NCBI RefSeq assembly: GCF_003024715.1
Contig: NZ_PYLO01000002.1
Location: 62,001 to 126,000 of the forward strand
Direction: 5' to 3'
DNA length: 64,000 bases
From: Clostridium fessum
GTDB lineage: Bacteria > Bacillota > Clostridia > Lachnospirales > Lachnospiraceae
The position numbers were made by a program, and so were the translations under genes. The stretch's first letter is position 1; the number at the start of each line of letters is the position of its first letter. This document shows, in pieces, positions 24,428 to 32,926 of this stretch. The notes beneath the pieces were generated by a model. It had not been told where the DNA came from. It ran no database searches and was given only the letters and a program-made list of their open reading frames with translations.

Positions 24428-26236
24428 TTATTCTTCGGTCTTCTCCGCTTCATCGCTCTCGACCACACCAATGGAAAGATCTTCAAGCTGTTTCGGATCA
24501 ACCTGAGACGGTGCTTCCATCATCAGGCAGGAAGCATCTTTTACCTTCGGGAATGCGATGACGTCGCGGATGCTGTCTGCGCCGACCATCAGCATAACCA
24601 TACGGTCCATACCGTAAGCCAGACCAGCGTGCGGCGGTACTCCGTATTTGAATGCGTCTAACAGGAAGCCGAACTGCTCCTGTGCTTTCTCCTTCGTGAA
24701 TCCAAGAACCTCAAACATCTTCTCCTGGATGTCTGCCTGATGGATACGGACAGAACCGCCGCCCATCTCGGTACCGTTCAGGACGATATCGTATGCTTTT
24801 GCACGTACCTTGCCCGGATCAGTATCGATCAGCGGAAGATCCTCTTCCATCGGCATGGTAAATGGATGGTGCATAGCTACGTAGCGATCCTCTTCCTCTG
24901 AATATTCAAGCAGCGGGAACTCGGTTACCCACAGGAACTTGAAATCATCCTTCTTTAAGAGGTCAAGCTGTCTAGCGATCTCCAGACGTAAGTTTCCAAG
25001 TACATCAAATACAACTTTATCCTTGTCAGCTGCGAACAGAAGCAGATCGCCCGGCTTACCGCCCATAGCAGCCACCAGTGCATCCAGCTCTTCCGGCTTC
25101 ATGAACTTGGAGAAGGAGCACTTGTAGGTACCGTCCTCATGGATTGCCAGATATGCAAGACCTTTTGCACCAAAGCCTTTTGCGTACTCAACCAGCGCAT
25201 CGATCTTCTTTCTCGGCATAGCGCCCTGTCCTTCTGCGTTGATACCGCGGACAGAGCCGCCATTTTCCAGTGCACTCTTAAATACAACGAACTCGCAGTC
25301 TTTTACTACATCCGATACGTTTTTCAACTCCATGCCGAAACGCAGATCCGGCTTATCGGAACCGAAACGATCCATTGCCTCGCGCCAGGTCATACGCTGG
25401 ATCGGAAGCTGCAGATCGTAATTGCAGATCTCCTTGAAGAGCTTCTTTAACAGACGCTCATTGACATCCAGAACGTCCTCAACGTCAACGAAGGAAAGCT
25501 CCATATCGATCTGGGTAAACTCAGGCTGACGATCGGCTCTTAAGTCCTCGTCACGATAGCAGCGTGCCAGCTGGAAGTAGCGGTCATATCCAGAACACAT
25601 CAGAAGCTGTTTTAACAGCTGCGGAGACTGCGGCAGTGCATAGAAGCTGCCCGGATGTACACGGCTCGGTACCAGATAGTCTCTCGCGCCCTCCGGAGTA
25701 CTTTTAATCAGAGTCGGAGTCTCAATCTCAAGGAAGCCTTCCTCTGCTAAGAATGCACGGGTCAGGATAGCCACGCGGCTTCTTGTCATCAGGTTTCTCT
25801 GGATATCCGGACGTCTCAGATCCAGGTAACGGTATTTCAGGCGAAGATCCTCTTTGGTTTTGGAGTTCTCCTCGATCGGGAACGGCGGTGTCTCAGACTC
25901 TGCCAAAATGCGGAGGTAATCCGCGCGGATCTCAATCGCACCTGTCTTTAAGTTTTCATTTACTGCACCGGAACGTGCCTCTACGCGTCCGGTTACGGCG
26001 ATAACGAACTCGCTTCTCAGCTTTTCTGCCTTTGCAAAGCTCTCAGCGCCACAGTCAGCTTCCTCGAAGATCAGCTGCAGGATACCAGAACGATCCCGCA
26101 GATCCACGAAAATAATGCCGCCTTTATTTCTGCTCTTCTGAACCCAGCCCATAACGGTTACTTTCTCACCGATATTGGCAGTTCCCAGCTCGGTACAGCG
26201 ATGGGAACGTTTCAGTCCTGCCATAGATTCTGCCAT
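24428..26236 (-). CDS. aspS: Aspartyl-tRNA synthetase
   Basis: Charges tRNA-Asp (and possibly tRNA-Asn if the cell uses the indirect pathway). The 602-residue class II enzyme has the N-terminal OB-fold (VMGWVQKSRNKGGIIFVDLRDRSG), motif 2 (FQLARCYRDEDLRADRQPEFTQIDMELSF), the bacterial GAD insertion domain (about 290-420) and motif 3 (GLAYGMDRMVMLMVGADSIRDVIAFPK). The start at 26236 was preferred to 26293 because a GGAGG lies 10 bases upstream and it agrees with the family N-terminus. It follows hisS closely, the usual order in Firmicutes. Confidence 0.96.
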   Translation of the reverse strand: MAESMAGLKRSHRCTELGTANIGEKVTVMGWVQKSRNKGGIIFVDLRDRSGILQLIFEEADCGAESFAKAEKLRSEFVIAVTGRVEARSGAVNENLKTGAIEIRADYLRILAESETPPFPIEENSKTKEDLRLKYRYLDLRRPDIQRNLMTRSRVAILTRAFLAEEGFLEIETPTLIKSTPEGARDYLVPSRVHPGSFYALPQSPQLLKQLLMCSGYDRYFQLARCYRDEDLRADRQPEFTQIDMELSFVDVEDVLDVNERLLKKLFKEICNYDLQLPIQRMTWREAMDRFGSDKPDLRFGMELKNVSDVVKDCEFVVFKSALENGGSVRGINAEGQGAMPRKKIDALVEYAKGFGAKGLAYLAIHEDGTYKCSFSKFMKPEELDALVAAMGGKPGDLLLFAADKDKVVFDVLGNLRLEIARQLDLLKKDDFKFLWVTEFPLLEYSEEEDRYVAMHHPFTMPMEEDLPLIDTDPGKVRAKAYDIVLNGTEMGGGSVRIHQADIQEKMFEVLGFTKEKAQEQFGFLLDAFKYGVPPHAGLAYGMDRMVMLMVGADSIRDVIAFPKVKDASCLMMEAPSQVDPKQLEDLSIGVVESDEAEKTEE

Positions 26237-26289
26237 GATAGTATTTCCTCCGTTTATTATAGTTTTATCTGAAAAATTCAAAAACTGAA

Positions 26290-27552
26290 TCACTTCAAAC
26301 TGTCTTTGTAAAATTCCACGATCTCCTCGTAGCCGTCCTTCGCCAGCTGCTCCTTCTGGAATTTCTTGTTCTTGTTCATCTGTGCGACTGCCACGCGGGT
26401 GCCGTTAGCGCGCTCTTCCTGTGCTTTCTTTAAGACGGCACGGAACTGCTCGCCGCTTAAACCTTTCTCATACAGGAATGCTTTCTTGCCGGCTGCCTCC
26501 GGTACTTTGAAACCGGAATCCATCAGGATCGTGATGATACGCTCAAAACCGATGGAGAATCCGCACGCCGGTGTATCGACGCCGGTAAATTTGCCGATCA
26601 GCTTGTCGTAACGTCCGCCGCCTGCAACGGAGCCGCCGAAGCCTTCCATGGAAACCTCAAAAATCGTTCCGGTATAGTAGCCCATGCCGCGCACCAGCGT
26701 CGGGTCAAATTCAAGACCGAATTCGATGTCTGCAACCGCTTTAACTGTCTCCATGATCGTTGCCAGATTCTCTGCCTTTGCCGGATCCATCACGCCGGAG
26801 AGCTTCTCGCCCAGCGCGCGGACGCCTGCCGCATCGTTCTGAATCTCTGCCAGAAGTCCGGTGTATTTCTCAACCGCCTCTGGCGCATAACCTTCTGCAA
26901 GCAGCTCTTCGCGGACACCGTCCAGACCGATCTTATCCATCTTATCGAGAATGATAAATACCTTATCGGTCTCATTTTCCGGAAATCCGCTGTAATCTGC
27001 CATGCCCTTTAAGATCGCACGGTCATTGACGCGGACAGTGTATGCCTTGTCCGGGCAGATGCGCTTCAGCGCCTTGGTAAGCGCCAGAATCTCCTCGATC
27101 TCAGCCAGGTTTGTCGCATCACCTAAAATATCGATATCACACTGTACAAACTGACGGAAACGTCCCTTCTGCGGACGATCGGCACGCCATACGCTTCCGA
27201 CCTGCAGCGCCTTGAACGGCGCTGATAAATTAGCAGAATTGTTTGCATAATAACGGCTGAGCGGCAGAGTTAAGTCATAGCGGAGACCACCGTCTACGAC
27301 ATCTGCCTCTGTCTGTGCTGCCTCGACGTTCAGCTTCTCGCCTCTCTTTAAAATCTTGAAGATCAGCTTCTCATTGTCGCCGCCCTGCTTGCTGGTCAGG
27401 TTCTCAATGTGCTCCACGCACGGAGTCTCGATCGCCGAGAAGCCGTATCCGCGGTAGGTATCTTTGATGATATTCAGCACATAATCCCGGATCTCCATCT
27501 CGCCCGGAAGAATGTCCTTCATGCCTGTAACTGGTTTTTTCTTTAAAGCCAT
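26290..27552 (-). CDS. hisS: Histidyl-tRNA synthetase
   Basis: A 420-residue class II synthetase that charges tRNA-His. Motif 1 region (GMKDILPGEMEIRDYVLNIIKDTYRGYGFSAIETPCVEH), motif 2 (VWRADRPQKGRFRQFVQCDIDILG), the HisA signature LVRGMGYYTGTIFEV and motif 3 (ACGFSIGFERIITIL) are visible, as is the C-terminal anticodon-binding domain. It lies between hemZ (43-base gap) and aspS on the same strand. The gap before it is too short for a T-box, so it is probably transcribed with the upstream genes. Confidence 0.95.
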   Translation of the reverse strand: MALKKKPVTGMKDILPGEMEIRDYVLNIIKDTYRGYGFSAIETPCVEHIENLTSKQGGDNEKLIFKILKRGEKLNVEAAQTEADVVDGGLRYDLTLPLSRYYANNSANLSAPFKALQVGSVWRADRPQKGRFRQFVQCDIDILGDATNLAEIEEILALTKALKRICPDKAYTVRVNDRAILKGMADYSGFPENETDKVFIILDKMDKIGLDGVREELLAEGYAPEAVEKYTGLLAEIQNDAAGVRALGEKLSGVMDPAKAENLATIMETVKAVADIEFGLEFDPTLVRGMGYYTGTIFEVSMEGFGGSVAGGGRYDKLIGKFTGVDTPACGFSIGFERIITILMDSGFKVPEAAGKKAFLYEKGLSGEQFRAVLKKAQEERANGTRVAVAQMNKNKKFQKEQLAKDGYEEIVEFYKDSLK

Positions 27553-27595
27553 GTGTCAAACTCCTTCTATAGTCTTTGTGAGTATCTGTAAATTT

Positions 27596-29047
27596 TTACT
27601 TTTTTCCGCCAAGCAGCTTCTCTTTCCGCCCGATCATCTCATCGATCCGGTCGATATACTGCTCAACTTCCTTGACGTTCTCCGCCCTCTCAATCCGGTT
27701 TTCTGCCGGGAAATAAACCTTGGTGGTCGTTCCCGCACCGCAGGCGGCGATCGTCTGTTTTTCTTCCATAATCAATATATTATAGAGACATTCCTTGCCC
27801 GGAACCGCATAACCGACATTTTCAAAATTGCCCGCCATATTTTTCTGGCGGTAGAGATAGTACGGTTTCAGTCCCATCTCCTCGGCATACTGCGCGGTCA
27901 GGTCAATCATCTCCTGTGTATTGACAATCTTCAGATTTCCGTAGCGCTCCTTATAGATATTCAGGCGCGCCGCGCGCTTGATCGCCAGCGAATGCACCGT
28001 CACGCTGTCCGGTCTGAGTGCCTTGATCTCCTCCATTGTCTGGCGGACATCGTCGATCGTCTCCTCCGGCAGACCCACGATCAGGTCCATATTGATATTG
28101 TCAAATCCCAGCTCCCGCGCCAGCAGGAATTTTTCCTTCACATCCTCCACCGTATGACGGCGTCCGATGAGGTCAAGCGTCGCCTGCTTCATCGTCTGCG
28201 GATTGATGGAAATACGGGAAATGCCGTGATTCCGGAGCACCTGCAGCTTTTCGCGCGTGATGCTGTCCGGACGTCCCGACTCAACGGTAAATTCAACTGC
28301 CTGTTCCACCGGGAATAATTCTTCCACCTTTGTCAGGATCTCATCCAGATCCTGCGGATTTAACGAGGTCGGTGTGCCGCCTCCAAAATAGATGGTCGAA
28401 AGCGGGCGATCCTTCATCTGCTCCGCCACATATTCCATTTCCTTAAAAAGCGCCTCTTTGTAGAGGTCCATCCGTTTTTCCCATTTCACAATCGGAAACG
28501 ACGTAAACGAACAGTACAGGCAGGTCGTCGGACAGAACGGGATTCCCACATACAGGCTATACCCATTCTCATAATCGATCGTGGACAGCAGGCGTCTCTC
28601 GCGCTCCGCCACGTCGATGCTCAGATCGATCTTTTCCTTGCTGGTAAAATACGTCTCGCGCATATAGGTCTCGATCTGCTCGTCCGTCCATCCATCATAC
28701 AGCTTCGTGAGCGCAATCTTCGTCGGACGGATACCGGTAAGCGTTCCCCACGGAAGCTCTCTGCCGGTCTGGGCACTCAAAAGACGGTATAACGTCTGTT
28801 TGATCTCATTTTTCGTCTCAAAACGGTTGGAAAAATCCGGATAAATCAAAGCAAAGTGAACAGCTTCTTTCTTCACCGGCGTCACATCCAGGGAAAACGA
28901 GTTTCCGTCCCGGACTCCCCGCACAATCAGATCCGCCTCCCCGGCTTCCTCCTCCTTGTGCGTAAATGTCTCGCCCGGATAAAATGCCATCAGGAGTTCA
29001 CGGATATCCTGTTCAAAGGACGCGTCATTTAACAAAATCGCTATCAT
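27596..29047 (-). CDS. hemZ: Radical SAM coproporphyrinogen dehydrogenase-like protein HemZ
   Basis: A 483-residue radical SAM enzyme. The 4Fe-4S-binding CX3CX2C motif is Cys172, Cys176 and Cys179 in GIPFCPTTCLYCSF, followed by the family GGGTPTSL and NVDLIVGLPEE-like blocks. Length and the extra about 160-residue N-terminal region match HemZ, the clostridial/Bacillus homologue of oxygen-independent coproporphyrinogen oxidase. In anaerobes without full heme synthesis its true substrate is unclear. The gene overlaps the MBL hydrolase stop by four bases and lies in the conserved rel-MBL-hemZ-hisS-aspS order. Confidence 0.9.
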   Translation of the reverse strand: MIAILLNDASFEQDIRELLMAFYPGETFTHKEEEAGEADLIVRGVRDGNSFSLDVTPVKKEAVHFALIYPDFSNRFETKNEIKQTLYRLLSAQTGRELPWGTLTGIRPTKIALTKLYDGWTDEQIETYMRETYFTSKEKIDLSIDVAERERRLLSTIDYENGYSLYVGIPFCPTTCLYCSFTSFPIVKWEKRMDLYKEALFKEMEYVAEQMKDRPLSTIYFGGGTPTSLNPQDLDEILTKVEELFPVEQAVEFTVESGRPDSITREKLQVLRNHGISRISINPQTMKQATLDLIGRRHTVEDVKEKFLLARELGFDNINMDLIVGLPEETIDDVRQTMEEIKALRPDSVTVHSLAIKRAARLNIYKERYGNLKIVNTQEMIDLTAQYAEEMGLKPYYLYRQKNMAGNFENVGYAVPGKECLYNILIMEEKQTIAACGAGTTTKVYFPAENRIERAENVKEVEQYIDRIDEMIGRKEKLLGGKK

Positions 29048-29688
29048 GCTTCGCGCCCCCTGTATCCCGCCAGCGGATTGTACTGTTTTTCGTCGGCGAT
29101 CGTCGTATATCCCATATGTCCCGGATATACATTCGTATCATCCGGCAGGTTCAGAAGGATATCTGCCACCGAATGAATCATCTGACGTCCGCTTCCAGTC
29201 GGGAAATCGATGCGTCCGTAAGAACCTTCAAATAAGGTATCTCCCGAAAACAGCACCTTCTCTGATTTTACATAATAACAACAGGAACCTTCTGTATGTC
29301 CCGGTGTATGAAGCATCTGGAACGTGTAGCCCGCTGCCTCGAACGTCTCTCCATCCTTCAAAAGCATATCCGCTTTCAGATGCAGACCGCCGCCCTGAAA
29401 CTGGACGGACAGGTTCTTATCCGGATCCGCCAAGACCGCCTGCTCCTGCTCACAGGCATAGACCGGCACGCCCAGATCCCGTCTCAGCTCTTCCATCGCC
29501 GTCACATGGTCAAAATGTCCATGAGTCAGCAGAATCGCCTTTGCCTTCGCTCCGGTCTGCGCCAGTGCATCCTCGATCCGCGCCGCCTCATCGCCCGGAT
29601 CGACAATCACAGCTTCTTTCGTCTCCGGATGCACCGCAATATAACAGTTCGTCTGGACCATTCCCACGATCAGCCGTTTTATCTCCAT
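29044..29688 (-). CDS. MBL-fold metallohydrolase (glyoxalase II-like)
   Basis: A 214-residue metallo-beta-lactamase-fold hydrolase. The two-metal site is intact: THGHFDH (His56, His58, Asp60, His61), His131 (HTPGHTEGS), the Asp in FSGDTLF and the His in VYPGHMG. It resembles the GloB-like proteins next to rel in many Firmicutes; whether it hydrolyses S-lactoyl-thiols or another thioester is not known. It overlaps hemZ by four bases and lies 68 bases from rel. Confidence 0.9.
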   Translation of the reverse strand: MEIKRLIVGMVQTNCYIAVHPETKEAVIVDPGDEAARIEDALAQTGAKAKAILLTHGHFDHVTAMEELRRDLGVPVYACEQEQAVLADPDKNLSVQFQGGGLHLKADMLLKDGETFEAAGYTFQMLHTPGHTEGSCCYYVKSEKVLFSGDTLFEGSYGRIDFPTGSGRQMIHSVADILLNLPDDTNVYPGHMGYTTIADEKQYNPLAGYRGREA

Positions 29689-29740
29689 CTTTTCCTCCTA
29701 ATAATATGTGAAACTTTCACAGGGTGTAAGTACCTGTGAA

Positions 29741-29779
29741 ATATAGAGAGAACCGCTTATCCGGCAGTTCTCTCTATAT
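29741..29779 (-). terminator. 13-bp perfect hairpin at the 3' end of rel
   Basis: ATATAGAGAGAAC (29741-29753) pairs with GTTCTCTCTATAT (29767-29779), overlapping the last codons of rel. The tail lacks a good U run, so it may act as a processing or stability element as well as a terminator. A separate 13-base palindrome, GTGAAACTTTCAC, lies at 29708-29720. Confidence 0.6.
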
Positions 29780-32042
29780 CTAATACTCCTTCAATCTGTC
29801 TGAGTTTATCAGATAATTTATTTAATTCCTCAATTCCGTGAATATCGAACGTCATGACGATCGTCGCCTTGCCCTGCTTGCTTGTCCGCACATTCATCGA
29901 GGTAATATCGATCTGGCGCTCGGTAAATACCTTGGAAATATCCACAAACATACCGATGCGGTTGTTCGCATAGATCTTGATTTCGGTGGAGTATTTTTCC
30001 GTGCCCGTCTGTGCTTCCGGCTGCTGCCACTCGGCTTCAATCAGGCGCTCACGCTCTTCCTGCGGCAGATTCATCACATTGATGCAGTCCGTCCGGTGGA
30101 TCGAGATACCGCGTCCCCTTGTGACAAATCCGACGATCTCATCGCCCGGAACCGGGCTGCAGCACTTCGAAAAACGAACCGCCAGATCGTGGATTCCCTT
30201 GACAACGATACCACTCTTCGACTTCCCGGCTGCGATCACCGGAACCTTGTTTCCATCCGACGCCATGTTATCGAGGATCGTCGTGTCGGTTACTTCTTTC
30301 TTTAACTTCTTGTTGCGCTCATCCAGCATCTTGTTGATGACCTGTCCCTCTTTGAGAGCGCCATGTCCGATCGATGCCAGAACGGAATCCCAGTCACGGT
30401 ACGCATAGCGCTTCATGACCTTTTCCATATATTCCGGTTTATTTAACTCCGAATAATTGATGTCCTTCGCCTTACAATATTTATCCAGAAGCGCACGGCC
30501 GCGCAGGATATTGTCCTCTTTCAGCTCGCTCTTGAACCACTGGTTGATCTTATTCTTCGCCTGTGTACTCTTAACCAGTTTCAGCCAGTCGCGGCTCGGT
30601 CCCTTGGAATTCTGGGAGGTAATAATCTCGACACGGTCACCATTTTTAATGACATAATCGATGTTGACCAGTTTTCCGTTGACACGGGCACCAACCATCT
30701 TGTTGCCGACCGCACTGTGGATCGAATACGCAAAATCGATCGGTGTGGAACCGCTCGGCAGGTTCTTGACATCACCCGTCGGGGTAAAGCAGTATACATC
30801 ATCCGTAAAGAGGTCCAGATCACTCTTTAAGAGACTTAAGAACTCTTTATTATCGGACATATCCCGCTGCCATTCCAGGATCTCACGCAGCCAGGAAAGC
30901 TTTGCCTCGGCGCTGTCGATCGCCGCCTTGCTGCTGCCGCTCTCCTTATATTTCCAGTGTGCCGCGATACCATACTCAGCGGTACGGTGCATCTCATAGG
31001 TGCGGATCTGAATCTCAAACGGCTGTCCACTGCTGCCAATCAGAGTCGTATGCAGCGACTGGTACATATTCGGTTTCGGCATGGCAATATAATCTTTAAA
31101 ACGTCCCGGAATCGGTTTGTACATCTCATGGATGACACCGAGCGCCGCATAACAGTCTTTCACGCTCTCCACGATAATCCGGACCGCAAAAATATCATAG
31201 ATCTGATCCAGCGTCTTGTCCTGGTTTACCATCTTTTTATAGATGCTGAAGAAATGTTTCACACGGCCGTCTACCTTGGCTTCGATGCCCGCATCGTCCA
31301 TATGTTTCTTGACTTCATCCATAATCTTATGGATAAACGCCTCCCTGGTGTCCTTACGGAGCGCCAGTTTTTCGGACAATTCTTTGTAAACCTCCGGCTG
31401 GAGATATTTGAGAGACAAATCATCCAGCTCGGTCTTGATCTTGGAAATACCGAGACGATCAGCAATAGGCGCGTAGATATCCATCGTTTCACGCGCCTTT
31501 TCTTTCTGTTTTTCCGGCTTCATATATTGAAGCGTCCGCATATTGTGCAGACGGTCTGCCAGCTTAATCAGAATAACCCGGATGTCCTTCGCCATCGCTA
31601 AGAACATCTTACGCAGGTTTTCCGCCTGAATCTCTACTTTATCGATCGTCCACGAGATCTGGGTCAGCTTGGTAACGCCGTCTACTAAAAGCGCTACCTC
31701 CTCGCCAAAGATCGCCGTGATCTCCTCCTCTGTCATGACCGTATCTTCCACGACATCGTGCAGGATACCCGCCACCAGAGTCTCTTTATCCAGCTCCAGA
31801 TCCGCCAGAATGATCGCCACACAAAGCGGATGAATGATATACGGTTCACCTGATTTACGCCTCTGGTCCTTGTGTGCGTCATACGCGATCTGGTACGCTT
31901 TCTCAATCATGCTGATGTCATCCGACGGATGGTACTTGCGAATGGCGGCAATCAACTCATTATACAGTACCTCCGGACTCGTAAAATCCGCCGGCGCTTC
32001 AATTTCCTGATCCAGCTTTTTTATTTTATCCAAATTTCCCAT
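29757..32042 (-). CDS. rel: Bifunctional (p)ppGpp synthetase/hydrolase Rel
   Basis: A 761-residue long RSH enzyme that makes and degrades the stringent-response alarmones. Domains in order: HD hydrolase (about 45-200, metal-binding His95-Asp96 in GILHDVVEDT), synthetase (about 230-370, ADRIGISKIKTEL..., KDYIAMPKPNMYQSLHTT), TGS (about 395-460), helical and zinc-finger/RIS region (CCSPVPGDEIVGFVTRGRGISIHRTDC), and a C-terminal ACT domain (about 690-755). Both catalytic halves appear intact. It follows apt, the classic Firmicute arrangement, with a compound mobile element near apt. A second, small synthetase is at 7870-8724. Confidence 0.96.
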   Translation of the reverse strand: MGNLDKIKKLDQEIEAPADFTSPEVLYNELIAAIRKYHPSDDISMIEKAYQIAYDAHKDQRRKSGEPYIIHPLCVAIILADLELDKETLVAGILHDVVEDTVMTEEEITAIFGEEVALLVDGVTKLTQISWTIDKVEIQAENLRKMFLAMAKDIRVILIKLADRLHNMRTLQYMKPEKQKEKARETMDIYAPIADRLGISKIKTELDDLSLKYLQPEVYKELSEKLALRKDTREAFIHKIMDEVKKHMDDAGIEAKVDGRVKHFFSIYKKMVNQDKTLDQIYDIFAVRIIVESVKDCYAALGVIHEMYKPIPGRFKDYIAMPKPNMYQSLHTTLIGSSGQPFEIQIRTYEMHRTAEYGIAAHWKYKESGSSKAAIDSAEAKLSWLREILEWQRDMSDNKEFLSLLKSDLDLFTDDVYCFTPTGDVKNLPSGSTPIDFAYSIHSAVGNKMVGARVNGKLVNIDYVIKNGDRVEIITSQNSKGPSRDWLKLVKSTQAKNKINQWFKSELKEDNILRGRALLDKYCKAKDINYSELNKPEYMEKVMKRYAYRDWDSVLASIGHGALKEGQVINKMLDERNKKLKKEVTDTTILDNMASDGNKVPVIAAGKSKSGIVVKGIHDLAVRFSKCCSPVPGDEIVGFVTRGRGISIHRTDCINVMNLPQEERERLIEAEWQQPEAQTGTEKYSTEIKIYANNRIGMFVDISKVFTERQIDITSMNVRTSKQGKATIVMTFDIHGIEELNKLSDKLRQIEGVLDIERTAG

Positions 32043-32179
32043 ATATGCCTCCTGACCCTTCCGTAGATAACTGAAACGCCTGCCGTTCGGAATCCGGAAA
32101 GCGGTTCACGCAAATGAAATAAAATATTATATAGAATATCCCTATTATACGAATATTTGACAAAAAATGCAACGGCAAA

Positions 32180-32326
32180 CTATTTTGTTACTGTTCACGC
32201 ATACGTGCCCAGTAACGGAATTTGCCGTGGCTTCGCATTTTAATACGGCAAATTCCTGCTGCCACCACGTTTTCTTACGGCACTTTCGGTTCCAAAAGTG
32301 CCTGCCCGTGAACCGTTACCTATTTT
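32180..32326. mobile_element. 133-bp compound palindromic element at the apt stop codon (copy 4)
   Basis: A full 30-bp palindrome (32187-32216) is followed by an inverted repeat GGAATTTGCCGT/ACGGCAAATTCC (32217-32256), a spacer, a GGCACTTT/AAAGTGCC hairpin (32279-32302) and an end CGTGAACCGTTAC (to 32319). The two ends are imperfect inverted repeats (GTTACTGTTCACG against GTAACGGTTCACG). CTATTTT flanks it on both sides (32180-32186 and 32320-32326). The right copy includes the apt stop codon, so insertion left apt intact. Confidence 0.8.
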
Positions 32327-32844
32327 CCCTCATAGGTAATCAGGGCATCTACCGCATATCCGTTCAGTTTTTCGCGTCCCTTTAAGCCTGCCAGCTCCAT
32401 CACGCAGCAGATTTTTACAACCTCGCCGCCCAGCTTCTCGATGAGCTTGATAATCGCCTCGGTCGTTCCGCCGGTTGCGATCAGGTCGTCAACAATGACT
32501 ACCTTCTGCCCCGGTTTAATGGCATCCTCATGCATCTCCAGCACCGCGCTGCCATACTCCAGATCGTAACTTACAGATACCGTCTTGCACGGCAGTTTGC
32601 CTTTCTTGCGGATCGGCACGAATCCCTTGTGCATCGCATATGCAACCGGCACACCGAAAATAAACCCGCGGGACTCCGGACCAACCACGATATCATAATC
32701 CACGCCCTCTAAGGATTTCTGGATTCCGTCGATCGCAAGCTGCAGTCCGTCTGCATCCTGTAAAATCGTAGTAATATCGCGGAAAATAATACCCGGCTCC
32801 GGGAAGTCCGGAATGCTTCTTACATATTCTTCCAGCTTTTTCAT
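32320..32844 (-). CDS. apt: Adenine phosphoribosyltransferase
   Basis: Salvages adenine with PRPP to AMP. The 174-residue protein shows the family N-terminus (YVRSIPDFPEPGIIFRDITTIL), the adenine site (VVGPESRGFIFGVPVAY) and the PRPP-binding loop (VVIVDDLIATGGT). The start at 32844 was chosen over the longer frame from 32949 because AGAGG precedes it and it matches the known N-terminus; the longer form would overlap yfhO. Its stop codon sits at the junction with a compound mobile element that separates it from rel. Confidence 0.95.
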   Translation of the reverse strand: MKKLEEYVRSIPDFPEPGIIFRDITTILQDADGLQLAIDGIQKSLEGVDYDIVVGPESRGFIFGVPVAYAMHKGFVPIRKKGKLPCKTVSVSYDLEYGSAVLEMHEDAIKPGQKVVIVDDLIATGGTTEAIIKLIEKLGGEVVKICCVMELAGLKGREKLNGYAVDALITYEGK

Positions 32845-32926
32845 GATTTTAACCTCTTTTCTATAAATTTTGTATCTCAATTTCTCAGTTTTAAATCGCC
32901 ATCCGGCTCTTTTTCCACCGTTCTTC

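Noticed and set aside
32101-32116. GGTTCACGCA upstream of rel as a mini-element remnant
   Set aside because: Only about ten bases match one arm, with no partner arm or flanking repeat, so chance cannot be excluded.
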